DNA from: Roseburia sp. CAG:303
GTDB taxonomy: Bacteria; Bacillota; Clostridia; Lachnospirales; Lachnospiraceae
DNA: 12,206 nucleotides
Direction of reading: 5' to 3'
Assembly (NCBI GenBank): GCA_000437755.1
Contig: FR900137.1
Span: forward strand, 17,468-29,673
Positions 1 to 6,608 of the stretch are shown here, one piece after another (positions within the stretch are counted from its first letter, which is position 1; each line of letters starts with the position of its first letter). Position numbers and translations under genes: made by a program. The notes under the pieces were generated by a model. That model was not told where the DNA came from and searched no databases. It saw only the letters and a list, made by a program, of their open reading frames with translations.

Positions 1-120
1 TCCTATCATGGAGGCGGTTATGAACAGCCATCTGCAAGACCTGAGCCGACAAGTGCCGTAGGAGATGGATTTATGAACATTCCTGACGGTGTAGAAGACG
101 AAGGACTGCCATTTAATTAG
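1..120 (+). CDS. ssb: single-stranded DNA-binding protein, C-terminal end (partial)
   Basis: Only the last 39 codons are in the window, read from base 1 to the TAG at 118-120. What is visible is the disordered Gly/Pro/Ser-rich linker followed by an acidic tail ending DGVEDEGLPFN. SSB proteins coat single-stranded DNA during replication and repair, and their acidic C-terminal tip recruits partner proteins. The DNA-binding OB fold lies outside the window to the left. The gene lies 23 nt upstream of rpsR, the conserved rpsF-ssb-rpsR arrangement. One oddity is that the canonical tip ends in Pro-Phe, whereas here one Asn follows the Phe. The identification rests on the tail and the neighbour. Confidence 0.93.
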   Translation, partial: SYHGGGYEQPSARPEPTSAVGDGFMNIPDGVEDEGLPFN

Positions 121-143
121 AATTAAACAGGAGGTTAAATATT

Positions 144-413
144 ATGCCAGCAAATGAAGTAAAAAAGAGCGGTAACGAAACTTCAATGAAGAGAAGACCT
201 ATGCGTAGAAGAAAAAAGGTCTGCGTATTCTGTGGAGACAAGAACGGTGTTATCGATTATAAGGATACAAACAAATTAAAGAGATATGTGTCAGAAAGAG
301 GAAAGATCCTTCCTAGAAGAATCACAGGAAACTGTGCAAAGCATCAGAGAGCTTTAACAGTAGCTGTAAAGAGAGCAAGACACGTTGCTTTAATGCCTTA
401 CTCAATCGACTAA
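144..413 (+). CDS. rpsR: 30S ribosomal protein S18
   Basis: This 89-aa protein is S18, a component of the small-subunit platform that pairs with S6. The signature is clear: an Arg/Lys-rich N-terminus (RRPMRRRKKVC), the central VIDYKDTNKLKRYVSERGKI stretch, and GNCAKHQRALTVAVKRARHV near the end. The cysteines in CVFC and NCAKH match the form of S18 that keeps potential zinc ligands. An AGGAGG ribosome binding site at 129-134 sits 9 nt before the ATG. The gene ends the ribosomal operon, since a strong terminator follows within 65 nt. The sequence style is typical of Lachnospiraceae, which is recognition and not a search result. Confidence 0.98.
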   Translation: MPANEVKKSGNETSMKRRPMRRRKKVCVFCGDKNGVIDYKDTNKLKRYVSERGKILPRRITGNCAKHQRALTVAVKRARHVALMPYSID

Positions 414-437
414 TTCAGTTTTATAAAGAGTATTTTC

Positions 438-477
438 AAAGTCCCTTTACGGATAAAAACGTAAGGGGCTTTTTTTA
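438..477 (+). terminator. Rho-independent terminator of the ssb-rpsR operon
   Basis: An inverted repeat pairs AGTCCCTTTACG (440-451) with CGTAAGGGGCT (460-470), with one bulged T and one G-U pair. The loop is GATAAAA-like and a run of seven or more T residues follows. It lies 25-65 nt after the rpsR stop and separates the ribosomal operon from the accessory array. Confidence 0.9.
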
Positions 478-640
478 TACAAAAAATTATAGCATATTGC
501 ACAAAAATAATATGAAAAAATTGTGAAAAGAAGCGAAAATGTCAAAAAAAGGGAAAAGATGGAAATAAAATGCAACCAAACGGGTATAAAATCCTACTTA
601 TATATTGAGGGGGTAAAAATATTTATTCGGAGGTGTAAGC
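478..640 (+). other. AT-rich gap between the terminator and the accessory array
   Basis: I see no convincing gene here. A promoter for the array would be expected in this stretch. There are weak pieces, TTGCAC at 497-502 and TATAAA at 585-590, but no -35/-10 pair with 16-18 nt spacing, so I do not call one. A GTG-started open frame (523-744) crosses the region but has no ribosome binding site. Confidence 0.5.
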
Positions 641-712
641 ATGGAAGAAAAAATTTTAGTAACAGGGATTATTTTTTGCTGTATTTTATGTGTCTGGACA
701 TTATGCGGCTGA
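641..712 (+). CDS. small hydrophobic peptide (23 aa), hypothetical
   Basis: A 23-residue open frame starts with MEEKILVTGIIFCCILCVW and ends TLCG. It is a single membrane-spanning stretch with four cysteines. The ribosome binding site GGAGG (629-633), 7 nt before the ATG, is among the best in the region, which is the main reason to list it. It could be a real single-pass micropeptide, a leader peptide for the array, or the surviving start of a decayed surface-protein gene. The last is plausible because the next feature is a decayed copy. I do not recognise a family. Confidence 0.4.
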   Translation: MEEKILVTGIIFCCILCVWTLCG

Positions 713-743
713 AAAGATGGGAAAATGGTGTGGAGGTGTTTTG

Positions 744-1005
744 ATGAAGAAATGTATGGCCTTTAGTGGAGATAGACGGATATGCAATTCATCCTGGAAA
801 TTCCAGAGAAATAAAACTGTATCGTTTTGCAATCGAGAGAAGCAGTAGGGAATAAAGCAAAGCAGGAGAAGCACAAAACCAACAAAAAGAAACGAAAAGA
901 AACACGGGAGGAATCATTGCAGCCGGAGTAATCATTATATTGTTAGCGGCAGTCTGGATATGGATGAAGAAGAAAGCGGAGAAAAAACAGTACAGGAAAC
1001 AAAGT
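744..1005 (+). pseudogene. decayed member of the WMKK-anchored surface protein family
   Basis: An ATG at 744 has a good GGAGG site (732-736), but its frame (MKKCMAF...) reaches a stop after 34 codons. In the frame beginning at 766 one reads VEIDGYAIHPGNSREIKLYR, an in-frame TAA at 853-855, then a linker and GGIIAAGVIIILLAAVWIW followed by MKKKAEKK. That last piece is the same C-terminal membrane anchor found intact at the ends of the genes at 1048, 3367, 4833, 7545 and 9614. The simplest reading is a gene that lost its middle by deletion and carries a frameshift and a stop. The anchor frame stays open into the next gene with no stop, so an automatic caller extends that gene upstream wrongly. 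Confidence 0.75.
904..984 (+). repeat. C-terminal anchor module, copy 1 (in a pseudogene)
   Basis: This encodes TGGIIAAGVIIILLAAVW, IW and MKKKAEK. It is the most diverged of six copies of the anchor-coding segment in the window. Confidence 0.7.
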
Positions 1006-1047
1006 AACAAAAGAGCAGGTGAAATATATAAGGATCAGGGTGATTAC

Positions 1048-2487
1048 ATGAAGAAAATGATGATTTGGCTGATATTAATTATAATTGGACTGGGGATAAA
1101 TAAAAACATTGCTTATGGGAGTGAAGCAGTCGGACAGAATGATAGAGGTATTGAGGTTGAGTCGGTAACTTCCATGTATCCGTGGGTAGGCATTGATACA
1201 CTGGAAGAAATAAATCGGATGTGTCAGGAAAAGAAATTATCGGCAAATAAGATAAAAAACGATCTGATAGAAAACAGTGTGTGCCTGACAGTAAAAATCA
1301 ACAGTCAGGCAACAGACCGGTTTTTGATAAAGGACAGTACGGGAATTAATTATGATTGTATGGAAGAAAACGGAAGAGTATATATTTATCATATAATAAG
1401 CGGGAGAAAAATAGTACTTGATGCAGAAAAAGATAAATTTGAAGTATTTTTTGAAGATACAAAAAAGCAGTCAGAAGAAGTAAATGAAAAGATAGATTAC
1501 CTCAGAACGAATCTGGGTAACGGGGAATATGGAGGTGTGTATATCAGGGGAGAAGGACAGGTATGTGTAAGCCTTATTAATGAGGACAGAAGGGATGAAC
1601 TGGAGAAACTGGGATATCAATGTGAAGATGCAGAATACTCTTATGAACAGCTTTATGAAGAATTAAGAAATATATGGGAGAAAAAAGAACAGCTTTCGGT
1701 AAATTACATAGAGATAGCAGAAAGTAATAATGCTATTCGCGTATATGGATTGTTACCGGAAGAAGAATTTTTCAAACTGTATGGCGAAAAGACAAATGAG
1801 ATTTTGTATTTTCAGGGAAGAAATCTTCTGGATGATAAAAGTAACTGGGAATTGGAAAATTATGCTCAATTCAGGGAAGATATGACGGCACAGGAATATT
1901 GTGACCTCTGCAGAAAAATATTAAACTGGGCAGATACGGATGAATATCTGGAATACTGGGAAAGCATAGAGCAGGCATTAAATATTTTGAAACAGGAGTA
2001 TCCAGATTACAGTTATGAGCAATTATTTTATCATGTGGGAATGGACGGTAATTACCAGAGAGTGACAGAATTTGATGATGAACTGACGGAATATGTGAAG
2101 TCTCTTCCAGAGTATATTCCGAATACAGAAAATCCGGTAGAAGAAAGTCTGTTTGGAGATCCACAGAGAATGGAATTAAAGAGTCAGTTACGGATATATA
2201 AGAATAAATATCCGGAAATGTCGTATGATGATATTTATTCAAAGTATTTAAGTAACTGGGAAGAAAACAGGCATGAAAACAGGCAGAAAAAATTATATAA
2301 CCTGTTGTATGAAATCAGCGGGGAACAGGAAGAAACTGAACCAGAAAGCATTGATAGTAAGAAAAGCGGTATAAAGAGTAATATGCCAACAGCGGTGGTG
2401 GGAAGTATTGTATTGATTTTTGGTGCAGTGGCAGTGAAGCTGTGGATGAAAAAAGCGGAGAAAAATATTAAGAAAGAACGCAGCTAA
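1048..2487 (+). CDS. WMKK-anchored surface protein, paralogue A (479 aa)
   Basis: I recognise no named family. The start is ATG 1048 because it opens a clean signal peptide, MKKMMIWLILIIIGLGINKN, ending near AYG/SEA at residue 24. The in-frame TTG at 940 only picks up an anchor remnant and has no ribosome binding site. After the signal come a variable N-terminal part (residues 25-150), an EYGGVYIRG segment (about 160), a charged helical region, and two similar helical motifs, LKQEYPDYSYEQLFYHV (YP at 318) and YKNKYPEMSYDDIYSKYL (YP at 388), with VEESLFGDPQ between them. The end is TAVVGSIVLIFGAVAVKL followed by WMKKAEK. Topology should be an external ectodomain, one membrane span and a short basic cytoplasmic tail. 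It is 9 nt upstream of the 2497 gene and probably cotranscribed. The function is unknown. Confidence 0.85.
   Translation: MKKMMIWLILIIIGLGINKNIAYGSEAVGQNDRGIEVESVTSMYPWVGIDTLEEINRMCQEKKLSANKIKNDLIENSVCLTVKINSQATDRFLIKDSTGINYDCMEENGRVYIYHIISGRKIVLDAEKDKFEVFFEDTKKQSEEVNEKIDYLRTNLGNGEYGGVYIRGEGQVCVSLINEDRRDELEKLGYQCEDAEYSYEQLYEELRNIWEKKEQLSVNYIEIAESNNAIRVYGLLPEEEFFKLYGEKTNEILYFQGRNLLDDKSNWELENYAQFREDMTAQEYCDLCRKILNWADTDEYLEYWESIEQALNILKQEYPDYSYEQLFYHVGMDGNYQRVTEFDDELTEYVKSLPEYIPNTENPVEESLFGDPQRMELKSQLRIYKNKYPEMSYDDIYSKYLSNWEENRHENRQKKLYNLLYEISGEQEETEPESIDSKKSGIKSNMPTAVVGSIVLIFGAVAVKLWMKKAEKNIKKERS
2386..2463 (+). repeat. C-terminal anchor module, copy 2
   Basis: This encodes PTAVVG, a hydrophobic span and KLWMKKAEK. 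The 42 nt at 2422-2463 are identical to 6201-6242. Confidence 0.85.
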
Positions 2488-2496
2488 GGAGGAAAA

Positions 2497-3342
2497 ATGA
2501 AATTAAATAAAAAATTAAACAGGAAATTAACAATTATTTTAATCTGCGTACTGGTTTTAGCGGCGGCAGTAACAATCATCAGCATTAAAAAAGGATCAGG
2601 AAAACATGGGACGGTGCAGTATAAGAGATTTGAAAAACTGACACAGCCATCAGGACAGGTAATACAGATTGATGATTATTCATTTGAACTGGAGAAGTAT
2701 TTTCTGGATATTGCCAGCGCGCAGTTTTATGCGGTAGTAAAAGTGGGTAGGGATGGTGATAAGATTAGTTACCAGGCAATGCGGGTATCGGATTCAGAAA
2801 GGTCGCTTCAGTCTATTGGCGAAAGGTTTTCTATTTGGTTTGCAGATGTAAGCGTGGAGGAAGAGGGAGATTTTCTATATTTATATATTTACAGACGATT
2901 GCAATCCGAACAGGACCCGAATCAGATATTTGCGATTCGGGATTGTCAGGCAGAAGATGAGCTGAATAAACAATACTATTTTAATCTGGAAGATTCCGGG
3001 AAACATACAGAATTTCGTTTGAATGAAGGAACTCTGTATTTGTCATCCATGGGATTGAATATAGAGGTAAAGAGGAGTCTTGGGCTGGATTATTTTCAGG
3101 ATCTGGTACTTACAAATAAGGACGGGGAAAATATTACACTGATAAAAGACGGGGAATCAAAAGCAGCATATTCGGGATCTGTTCTTTTTGCCACAGATGA
3201 GACAGGATTCAATGGAAAATATGTATATGAATTTAGGAAAATTATAGATTATGCCAGTATAGAAAAAGTAGTTGTAAATGGTAAGACATATGAACAGGCG
3301 GAAGATACACAGAATCAGCAGGAAGATATTACATATAAATAA
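2497..3342 (+). CDS. one-pass membrane protein, duplicate 1 (281 aa)
   Basis: An AGGAGG site directly precedes the ATG. Residues 1-10 are Lys-rich, residues 11-30 (LTIILICVLVLAAAVTIISI) form one membrane span, and the remainder (KKGSGKHGTVQYKRFEKLTQ onward) should be an extracellular domain of about 245 residues that looks beta-rich, ending near VVVNGKTYEQAED. There is no C-terminal WMKK anchor, so the topology is opposite to the large paralogues. From residue 31 it is almost identical to the gene at 11161. The alternation YSFELEKYFLDIASAQFYAV faintly recalls DUF4179-type ectodomains of anti-sigma-like proteins, but that is a weak impression. It sits between core paralogues A and B, so it may be an accessory partner of the A/D type protein. 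The function is unknown. Confidence 0.88.
   Translation: MKLNKKLNRKLTIILICVLVLAAAVTIISIKKGSGKHGTVQYKRFEKLTQPSGQVIQIDDYSFELEKYFLDIASAQFYAVVKVGRDGDKISYQAMRVSDSERSLQSIGERFSIWFADVSVEEEGDFLYLYIYRRLQSEQDPNQIFAIRDCQAEDELNKQYYFNLEDSGKHTEFRLNEGTLYLSSMGLNIEVKRSLGLDYFQDLVLTNKDGENITLIKDGESKAAYSGSVLFATDETGFNGKYVYEFRKIIDYASIEKVVVNGKTYEQAEDTQNQQEDITYK
2587..3317 (+). repeat. long direct repeat, copy 1 (matches 11251-11981)
   Basis: 731 nt align without gaps to 11251-11981 (constant offset 8664). The first 110 nt (2587-2696) and the 172 nt at 3124-3295 are identical by eye. Differences cluster between them. Confidence 0.95.
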
Positions 3343-3354
3343 AAAACATTAAGC

Positions 3355-3360
3355 GAGGTG
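3355..3360 (+). promoter_or_regulatory. ribosome binding site that fixes a GTG start
   Basis: GAGGTG lies 6 nt before GTG 3367. The GTG at 3358, a nominal earlier start, is part of this site and cannot itself be the start. An ATG at 3365 is out of frame and gives only four codons. Confidence 0.65.
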
Positions 3361-3366
3361 ATATAT

Positions 3367-4824
3367 GTGGGATGGATAAAGAAGGTTATCAGTGTGGGAG
3401 GTTTTATATTGCTCGGTTGTCAGGTGGTAAGTGCGAATGAAGTGCAGAGTTATCCGTATGCTTTGTTCTGGAATGATTATCAGATGACTCCTGGGATATC
3501 AAAAGGGGCAGTTTCTATTGATGATGTGATGGAATGGAGAGATATATGCCGGGAAGCGCTGGGGGATGAAATGGAAACAAATGCAGATGCGGTATATGAA
3601 TCATATGACAGTTATTTTGCTGATAAATCGTGTGAATTTTTAAATGTGACACAATGTGCTGACTGGTATGAAGTGTATGATGAAGAAGTACAGCAGAGTC
3701 TGCAGCAGGTAAGGCTGGAGAATTATTACATTGTATTCAATGATGAGGGGCGGTATGTATATAAGTTAAGCCTTGGGGCAGGGGAATACAGCAGTTCGGA
3801 TAGCGGTCCGTTTTTAAGAGCCTGTGTCAGTGGAAATGTGATACCGCTGAGATTCTGCACAGATGAGGAATTACAGGACTTTTTGCAGGAAGAAAGAGAG
3901 CGGTATACAGAAAAAAGAAATCTCAGTATGAACAATGTGGAGAAAGCGGATGACTGCCAGTTTATAAGTGGTATATGGGAGTTGAGAGATATCCTTGGAA
4001 TAGAGGATATTTACTATGACACCTCTGGACAACTGTGTATTGCAGGCATTTTTGAACCGGAAGAATTTCAGGAAAAACTGAACCAGCAGGGATATCAGCT
4101 CCGGGGAAAATATTATATGGGGGTATGGTATATGAATGGCAGATATGAAGTGCCGCCAGATGGAATACAGGAAGAACAGAAGCAATATGTCCAGACAATG
4201 GCAAGAGAGGATGAGCCGGAGAAGTTCGTAGAACAGCAGAAAATGTTATATCAATATACAGAAAGGGTTGGAGAAGATAAGGACTTGCCGGAACGGATGG
4301 CAGAGGAACAATGGGAGAATTTGAAGATAGCATTGACAGAGATGAAAAAAATGTATCCGGAATATTCCTGCCGTAATTTATATTATCATATTGCGGGAAA
4401 TTACGATGTTGAGGAATATACAGGATTTGATCCGGAATTGCTTGCGTTTGCAGAAACATTGGAATACAGGGCGGATAAAAATCAGGTATCAGAAGATGAA
4501 TTTGGAGACCCGGAGCATCTGGAATTGAAAAACCTGCTGCGTAAATATAAAGAAAAATATCCGGAGCTGACCTATTTGCAGATATATCAGACGTATCTGC
4601 AGGAAACAGAAGAAAGTGTGCAAATGTCAAAACGTGAAAAATTATATTGGTATTTGTGGCAGAAATATTCATTTGACAAAAAGATAGAAAATATTCAAAA
4701 GGAAGGTACAAAGAGACAAAATAATTCTGATAAATATCGTGAAACTGCAGTGGCGGGAATCATTGTACTGGTTTTCGGTGCAGCGGCAGTGAAGCTGTGG
4801 ATGAAAAAGGCAGAGAAAGGATGA
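3367..4824 (+). CDS. WMKK-anchored surface protein, paralogue B (485 aa)
   Basis: The start is GTG 3367, chosen from the GAGGTG site 6 nt upstream. The signal peptide is VGWIKKVISVGGFILLGCQ through VVSA (residue 23). An LLGC string could alternatively be a lipobox, but the usual AxA-like cut follows. The N-terminal region (24-195) is longer than in A and contains ENYYIVFNDEGRYVYKLSLG. The DYGGIYYD-type segment seen in paralogues A and D is missing. The C-terminal half has MKKMYPEYSCRNLYYHI (YP at 330), EFGDPEHLELKNLL, YPELTYLQIYQTYL (YP at 398), SKREKLYWYLWQKYSFDK, and the anchor TAVAGIIVLVFGAAAVKL followed by WMKKAEKG. The tail is closest to paralogue D. The stop lies 8 nt before the next start, so translation is probably coupled. 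The function is unknown. Confidence 0.85.
   Translation: MGWIKKVISVGGFILLGCQVVSANEVQSYPYALFWNDYQMTPGISKGAVSIDDVMEWRDICREALGDEMETNADAVYESYDSYFADKSCEFLNVTQCADWYEVYDEEVQQSLQQVRLENYYIVFNDEGRYVYKLSLGAGEYSSSDSGPFLRACVSGNVIPLRFCTDEELQDFLQEERERYTEKRNLSMNNVEKADDCQFISGIWELRDILGIEDIYYDTSGQLCIAGIFEPEEFQEKLNQQGYQLRGKYYMGVWYMNGRYEVPPDGIQEEQKQYVQTMAREDEPEKFVEQQKMLYQYTERVGEDKDLPERMAEEQWENLKIALTEMKKMYPEYSCRNLYYHIAGNYDVEEYTGFDPELLAFAETLEYRADKNQVSEDEFGDPEHLELKNLLRKYKEKYPELTYLQIYQTYLQETEESVQMSKREKLYWYLWQKYSFDKKIENIQKEGTKRQNNSDKYRETAVAGIIVLVFGAAAVKLWMKKAEKG
4744..4818 (+). repeat. C-terminal anchor module, copy 3
   Basis: This encodes TAVAG, a hydrophobic span and KLWMKKAEK at the end of paralogue B. The DNA is close to copies 2 and 4. 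Confidence 0.85.
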
Positions 4825-4832
4825 GAGATTTT

Positions 4833-6254
4833 ATGAGAAAACGATTATTTATTATTGGATTACTATTGGCTGTTCTATGCAGCAAAACACTGGTTTATGC
4901 AAAAGATGAAAATTTATGGGAAATGCGGTTATACGGATGGTATGTAATGATGGATGATATTTTTGATTTAAATAAACTTTATCAGGATAATCGAAATATG
5001 AGCAGTATAGAAGCATCAGAATTTCTGGCTGGCAGGGCATTGTCTTACAGACGGGAGATTTATACACAAACAGAAAAACTGGCAGCCGAAAATATGGGAT
5101 ATGTGATAGATGAGGAGGGATATGCTGATTTTGAATTATATAGCAGAGTGCCAAATTCGTCTTATGGAGGAACTGATAGTCCGTTTGTACTTTTTTCTGT
5201 AAGCAGTGGAGATTATTGTAGACTTAATGTATCAAGTGATGAATTAAAAGAGTTTATAGAAAAAAATAAGGAAATTTCAAGGCAGGAAAGAGAAATAATT
5301 GAGTTTGCTCAGGAAAATCTGTCAGATAGTGATTATATGGGAGTGGATAGAAACGAACAGGGGGAATTATATATTCTTTTGTGTAATGAAAATAAAGCAG
5401 AAATATTAGAGAAAGAAGGTATTAAGTGGGAACTGTCTGAAAGATCAAAAGAGGAACGATATAAAGATATTCAGATGCTTTGGCAAAGAAAGGATGAATT
5501 AAAAATATTAGAAATTGATGAAGAAACGGATGGCAGTTTAGCTGTTTATGGATTGGATTCAAGAGAAAAATTCTTTGAAAATATAAAGGAGGAAGAGCAG
5601 GGAAACTATATATATAATTGTGAAAAGGAGTGGTGGAAGGATGAAAGATTAGACAATGTTTCTCAAGTATCAGATTTAGATGATATAAAACTGTTTTTGT
5701 TAATGAAGAAAGAAGATGAACGGTATCGATGCTGGAGCGATGACTGTTTTGAAAAATTGGAGCAATTCATAATAAATATGCATAAAAATTATCCAGAATA
5801 TTCTTACGAAAATCTATTTAGCCTTGGGTATTTATGTAATGATGAAAGTTATTATCACAGTAGTGATGAATTAGTTAATTTTGTGCAGAAATGTCTGTAT
5901 ATGGAAAATGAAAAAAATCCGGTGGATGAATCATTATATGGAGATAAAAATCATTTGGCAGTAAGAGTGGTATTACAAAAATATAAGGAATTATATCCAA
6001 AAGAAAGTTATGAAATACTGTATGAAAAATATATAAAGGATATTAATGAAAATACATATATCTCACAGAAACAGAAAAGGGAACGTTACTGTTGGAAGAT
6101 ATTAAAAGCAGAGGAAGAATTAAAAAATGTAAAGACAACAGCTAAAGAAAGCGAAGAAGCTTTTCCGACCGCAGTGGCGGGAAGTATTGTGCTGGTTCTA
6201 GGTGCAGTGGCAGTGAAGCTGTGGATGAAAAAAGCGGAGAAAGAGAGAAGATAA
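4833..6254 (+). CDS. WMKK-anchored surface protein, paralogue C (473 aa)
   Basis: ATG 4833 gives a textbook signal peptide, MRKRLFIIGLLLAVLCSKT through LVYA (residue 23). ATG 4821 is also possible, because it overlaps the preceding stop as ATGA and adds four residues. The upstream in-frame GTG 4797 is inside the neighbour's anchor and is rejected. The ectodomain holds a DYMGVDRNEQGELYILL segment corresponding to the YGG region of A and D. NYPEYSYENLFSLGYL (YP at 320) and LYPKESYEILYEKYI (YP at 388) follow, with PVDESLYGDKNHL between. It ends PTAVAGSIVLVLGAVAVKL and WMKKAEKERR. The ectodomain is the most diverged of the four and looks more AT-rich, yet its anchor DNA is nearly that of A, which suggests module exchange. 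The function is unknown. Confidence 0.85.
   Translation: MRKRLFIIGLLLAVLCSKTLVYAKDENLWEMRLYGWYVMMDDIFDLNKLYQDNRNMSSIEASEFLAGRALSYRREIYTQTEKLAAENMGYVIDEEGYADFELYSRVPNSSYGGTDSPFVLFSVSSGDYCRLNVSSDELKEFIEKNKEISRQEREIIEFAQENLSDSDYMGVDRNEQGELYILLCNENKAEILEKEGIKWELSERSKEERYKDIQMLWQRKDELKILEIDEETDGSLAVYGLDSREKFFENIKEEEQGNYIYNCEKEWWKDERLDNVSQVSDLDDIKLFLLMKKEDERYRCWSDDCFEKLEQFIINMHKNYPEYSYENLFSLGYLCNDESYYHSSDELVNFVQKCLYMENEKNPVDESLYGDKNHLAVRVVLQKYKELYPKESYEILYEKYIKDINENTYISQKQKRERYCWKILKAEEELKNVKTTAKESEEAFPTAVAGSIVLVLGAVAVKLWMKKAEKERR
6165..6242 (+). repeat. C-terminal anchor module, copy 4
   Basis: This encodes PTAVAG, a hydrophobic span and KLWMKKAEK. Bases 6201-6242 are identical to 2422-2463. Confidence 0.85.
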
Positions 6255-6319
6255 AAACACTGGCAGTAATCGTAGTTATAGCAGTAGTGGCAGGATTTGT
6301 TACAAAACCAATACTGTAA
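6251..6319 (+). pseudogene. remnant of the membrane-protein start seen at 12034
   Basis: The frame ATA AAA ACA ... reads IKTLAVIVVIAVVAGFVTKP then IL and a stop. Bases 6258-6295 match 12065-12102 at 35 of 38 positions, the transmembrane-coding start of the 12034 gene. The first codon is ATA. With a G in the third position it would be ATG overlapping the previous stop as ATGA, the coupling used elsewhere in the array. I infer a lost start codon and truncation. Translation from ATA cannot be excluded. Confidence 0.6.
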
Positions 6320-6388
6320 TATATCCATTAGAAGGAATTGTGAGTCATAAAGAAGACGAACAAATATTCCCTAAAACAAATGAATAAA

Positions 6389-6574
6389 AATGTCCTTGAC
6401 AAGGGGTATATTTTAGAAGAACTGATGTTTGAAGATTCGTAGAGAATCAAACTGAAAAGTCAGTTCTAGGAGTATAAGACATTATATCTGGATATGAATT
6501 ATGAAGAAATTTATGAGAAATATCTGAGTGACTGAGAGAATATTACGGAAAACTCAGAAGAAGCAAAATTGTAA
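6389..6574 (+). pseudogene. C-terminal fragment of a WMKK-family surface protein with stop codons
   Basis: In one frame one reads VLDKGYILEELMFEDS, stop (6440-6442), RIKLKSQF, stop, EYKTLYLDMNYEEIYEKYL, SD, stop, ENITENSEEAKL, stop. This lines up with NPVEESLFGDPQRMELKSQL and YKNKYPEMSYDDIYSKYL of paralogue A, so it is the second YP motif region of a dead paralogue. The anchor and the N-terminal part are gone. The boundary on the left is uncertain. Together with the preceding remnant it accounts for most of the gap between 6255 and 6608. Confidence 0.8.
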
Positions 6575-6580
6575 TATAAT
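6575..6580 (+). promoter_or_regulatory. possible -10 box before the peptidase gene
   Basis: A perfect TATAAT lies 28 nt before ATG 6609, at a sensible distance for a short leader. No recognisable -35 box lies 16-18 nt upstream, so this is a weak call. It would allow the peptidase to be expressed apart from the genes to the left. Confidence 0.25.
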
Positions 6581-6608
6581 AGGGAAAATAATGGAAAGTG
6601 AGAAAATT

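Noticed and set aside
523..744. 73-codon frame starting at GTG 523
   Set aside because: It has no ribosome binding site, a non-hydrophobic mixed composition, and overlaps the better-supported start at 641.
940..1047. Upstream TTG start for paralogue A (515 aa)
   Set aside because: It begins inside the anchor remnant of a dead gene, has no ribosome binding site, and would bury the clear signal peptide that begins at 1048.
3962..4711. 249-codon open frame on the minus strand
   Set aside because: It lies wholly opposite paralogue B, whose family conservation supports the + strand. Its composition (rich in Ile, Pro, Tyr, Ser) is the mirror of the coding strand, and no start signal is seen.
6396..6424. 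TTGACA at 6396-6401 as a promoter -35 box
   Set aside because: No TATAAT-like box lies 16-18 nt downstream, and it falls inside a decayed coding fragment.
6528..6608. Longer start for the peptidase
   Set aside because: The added residues are charged and come partly from the paralogue remnant. The signal peptide begins at 6609 with a purine-rich site before it.
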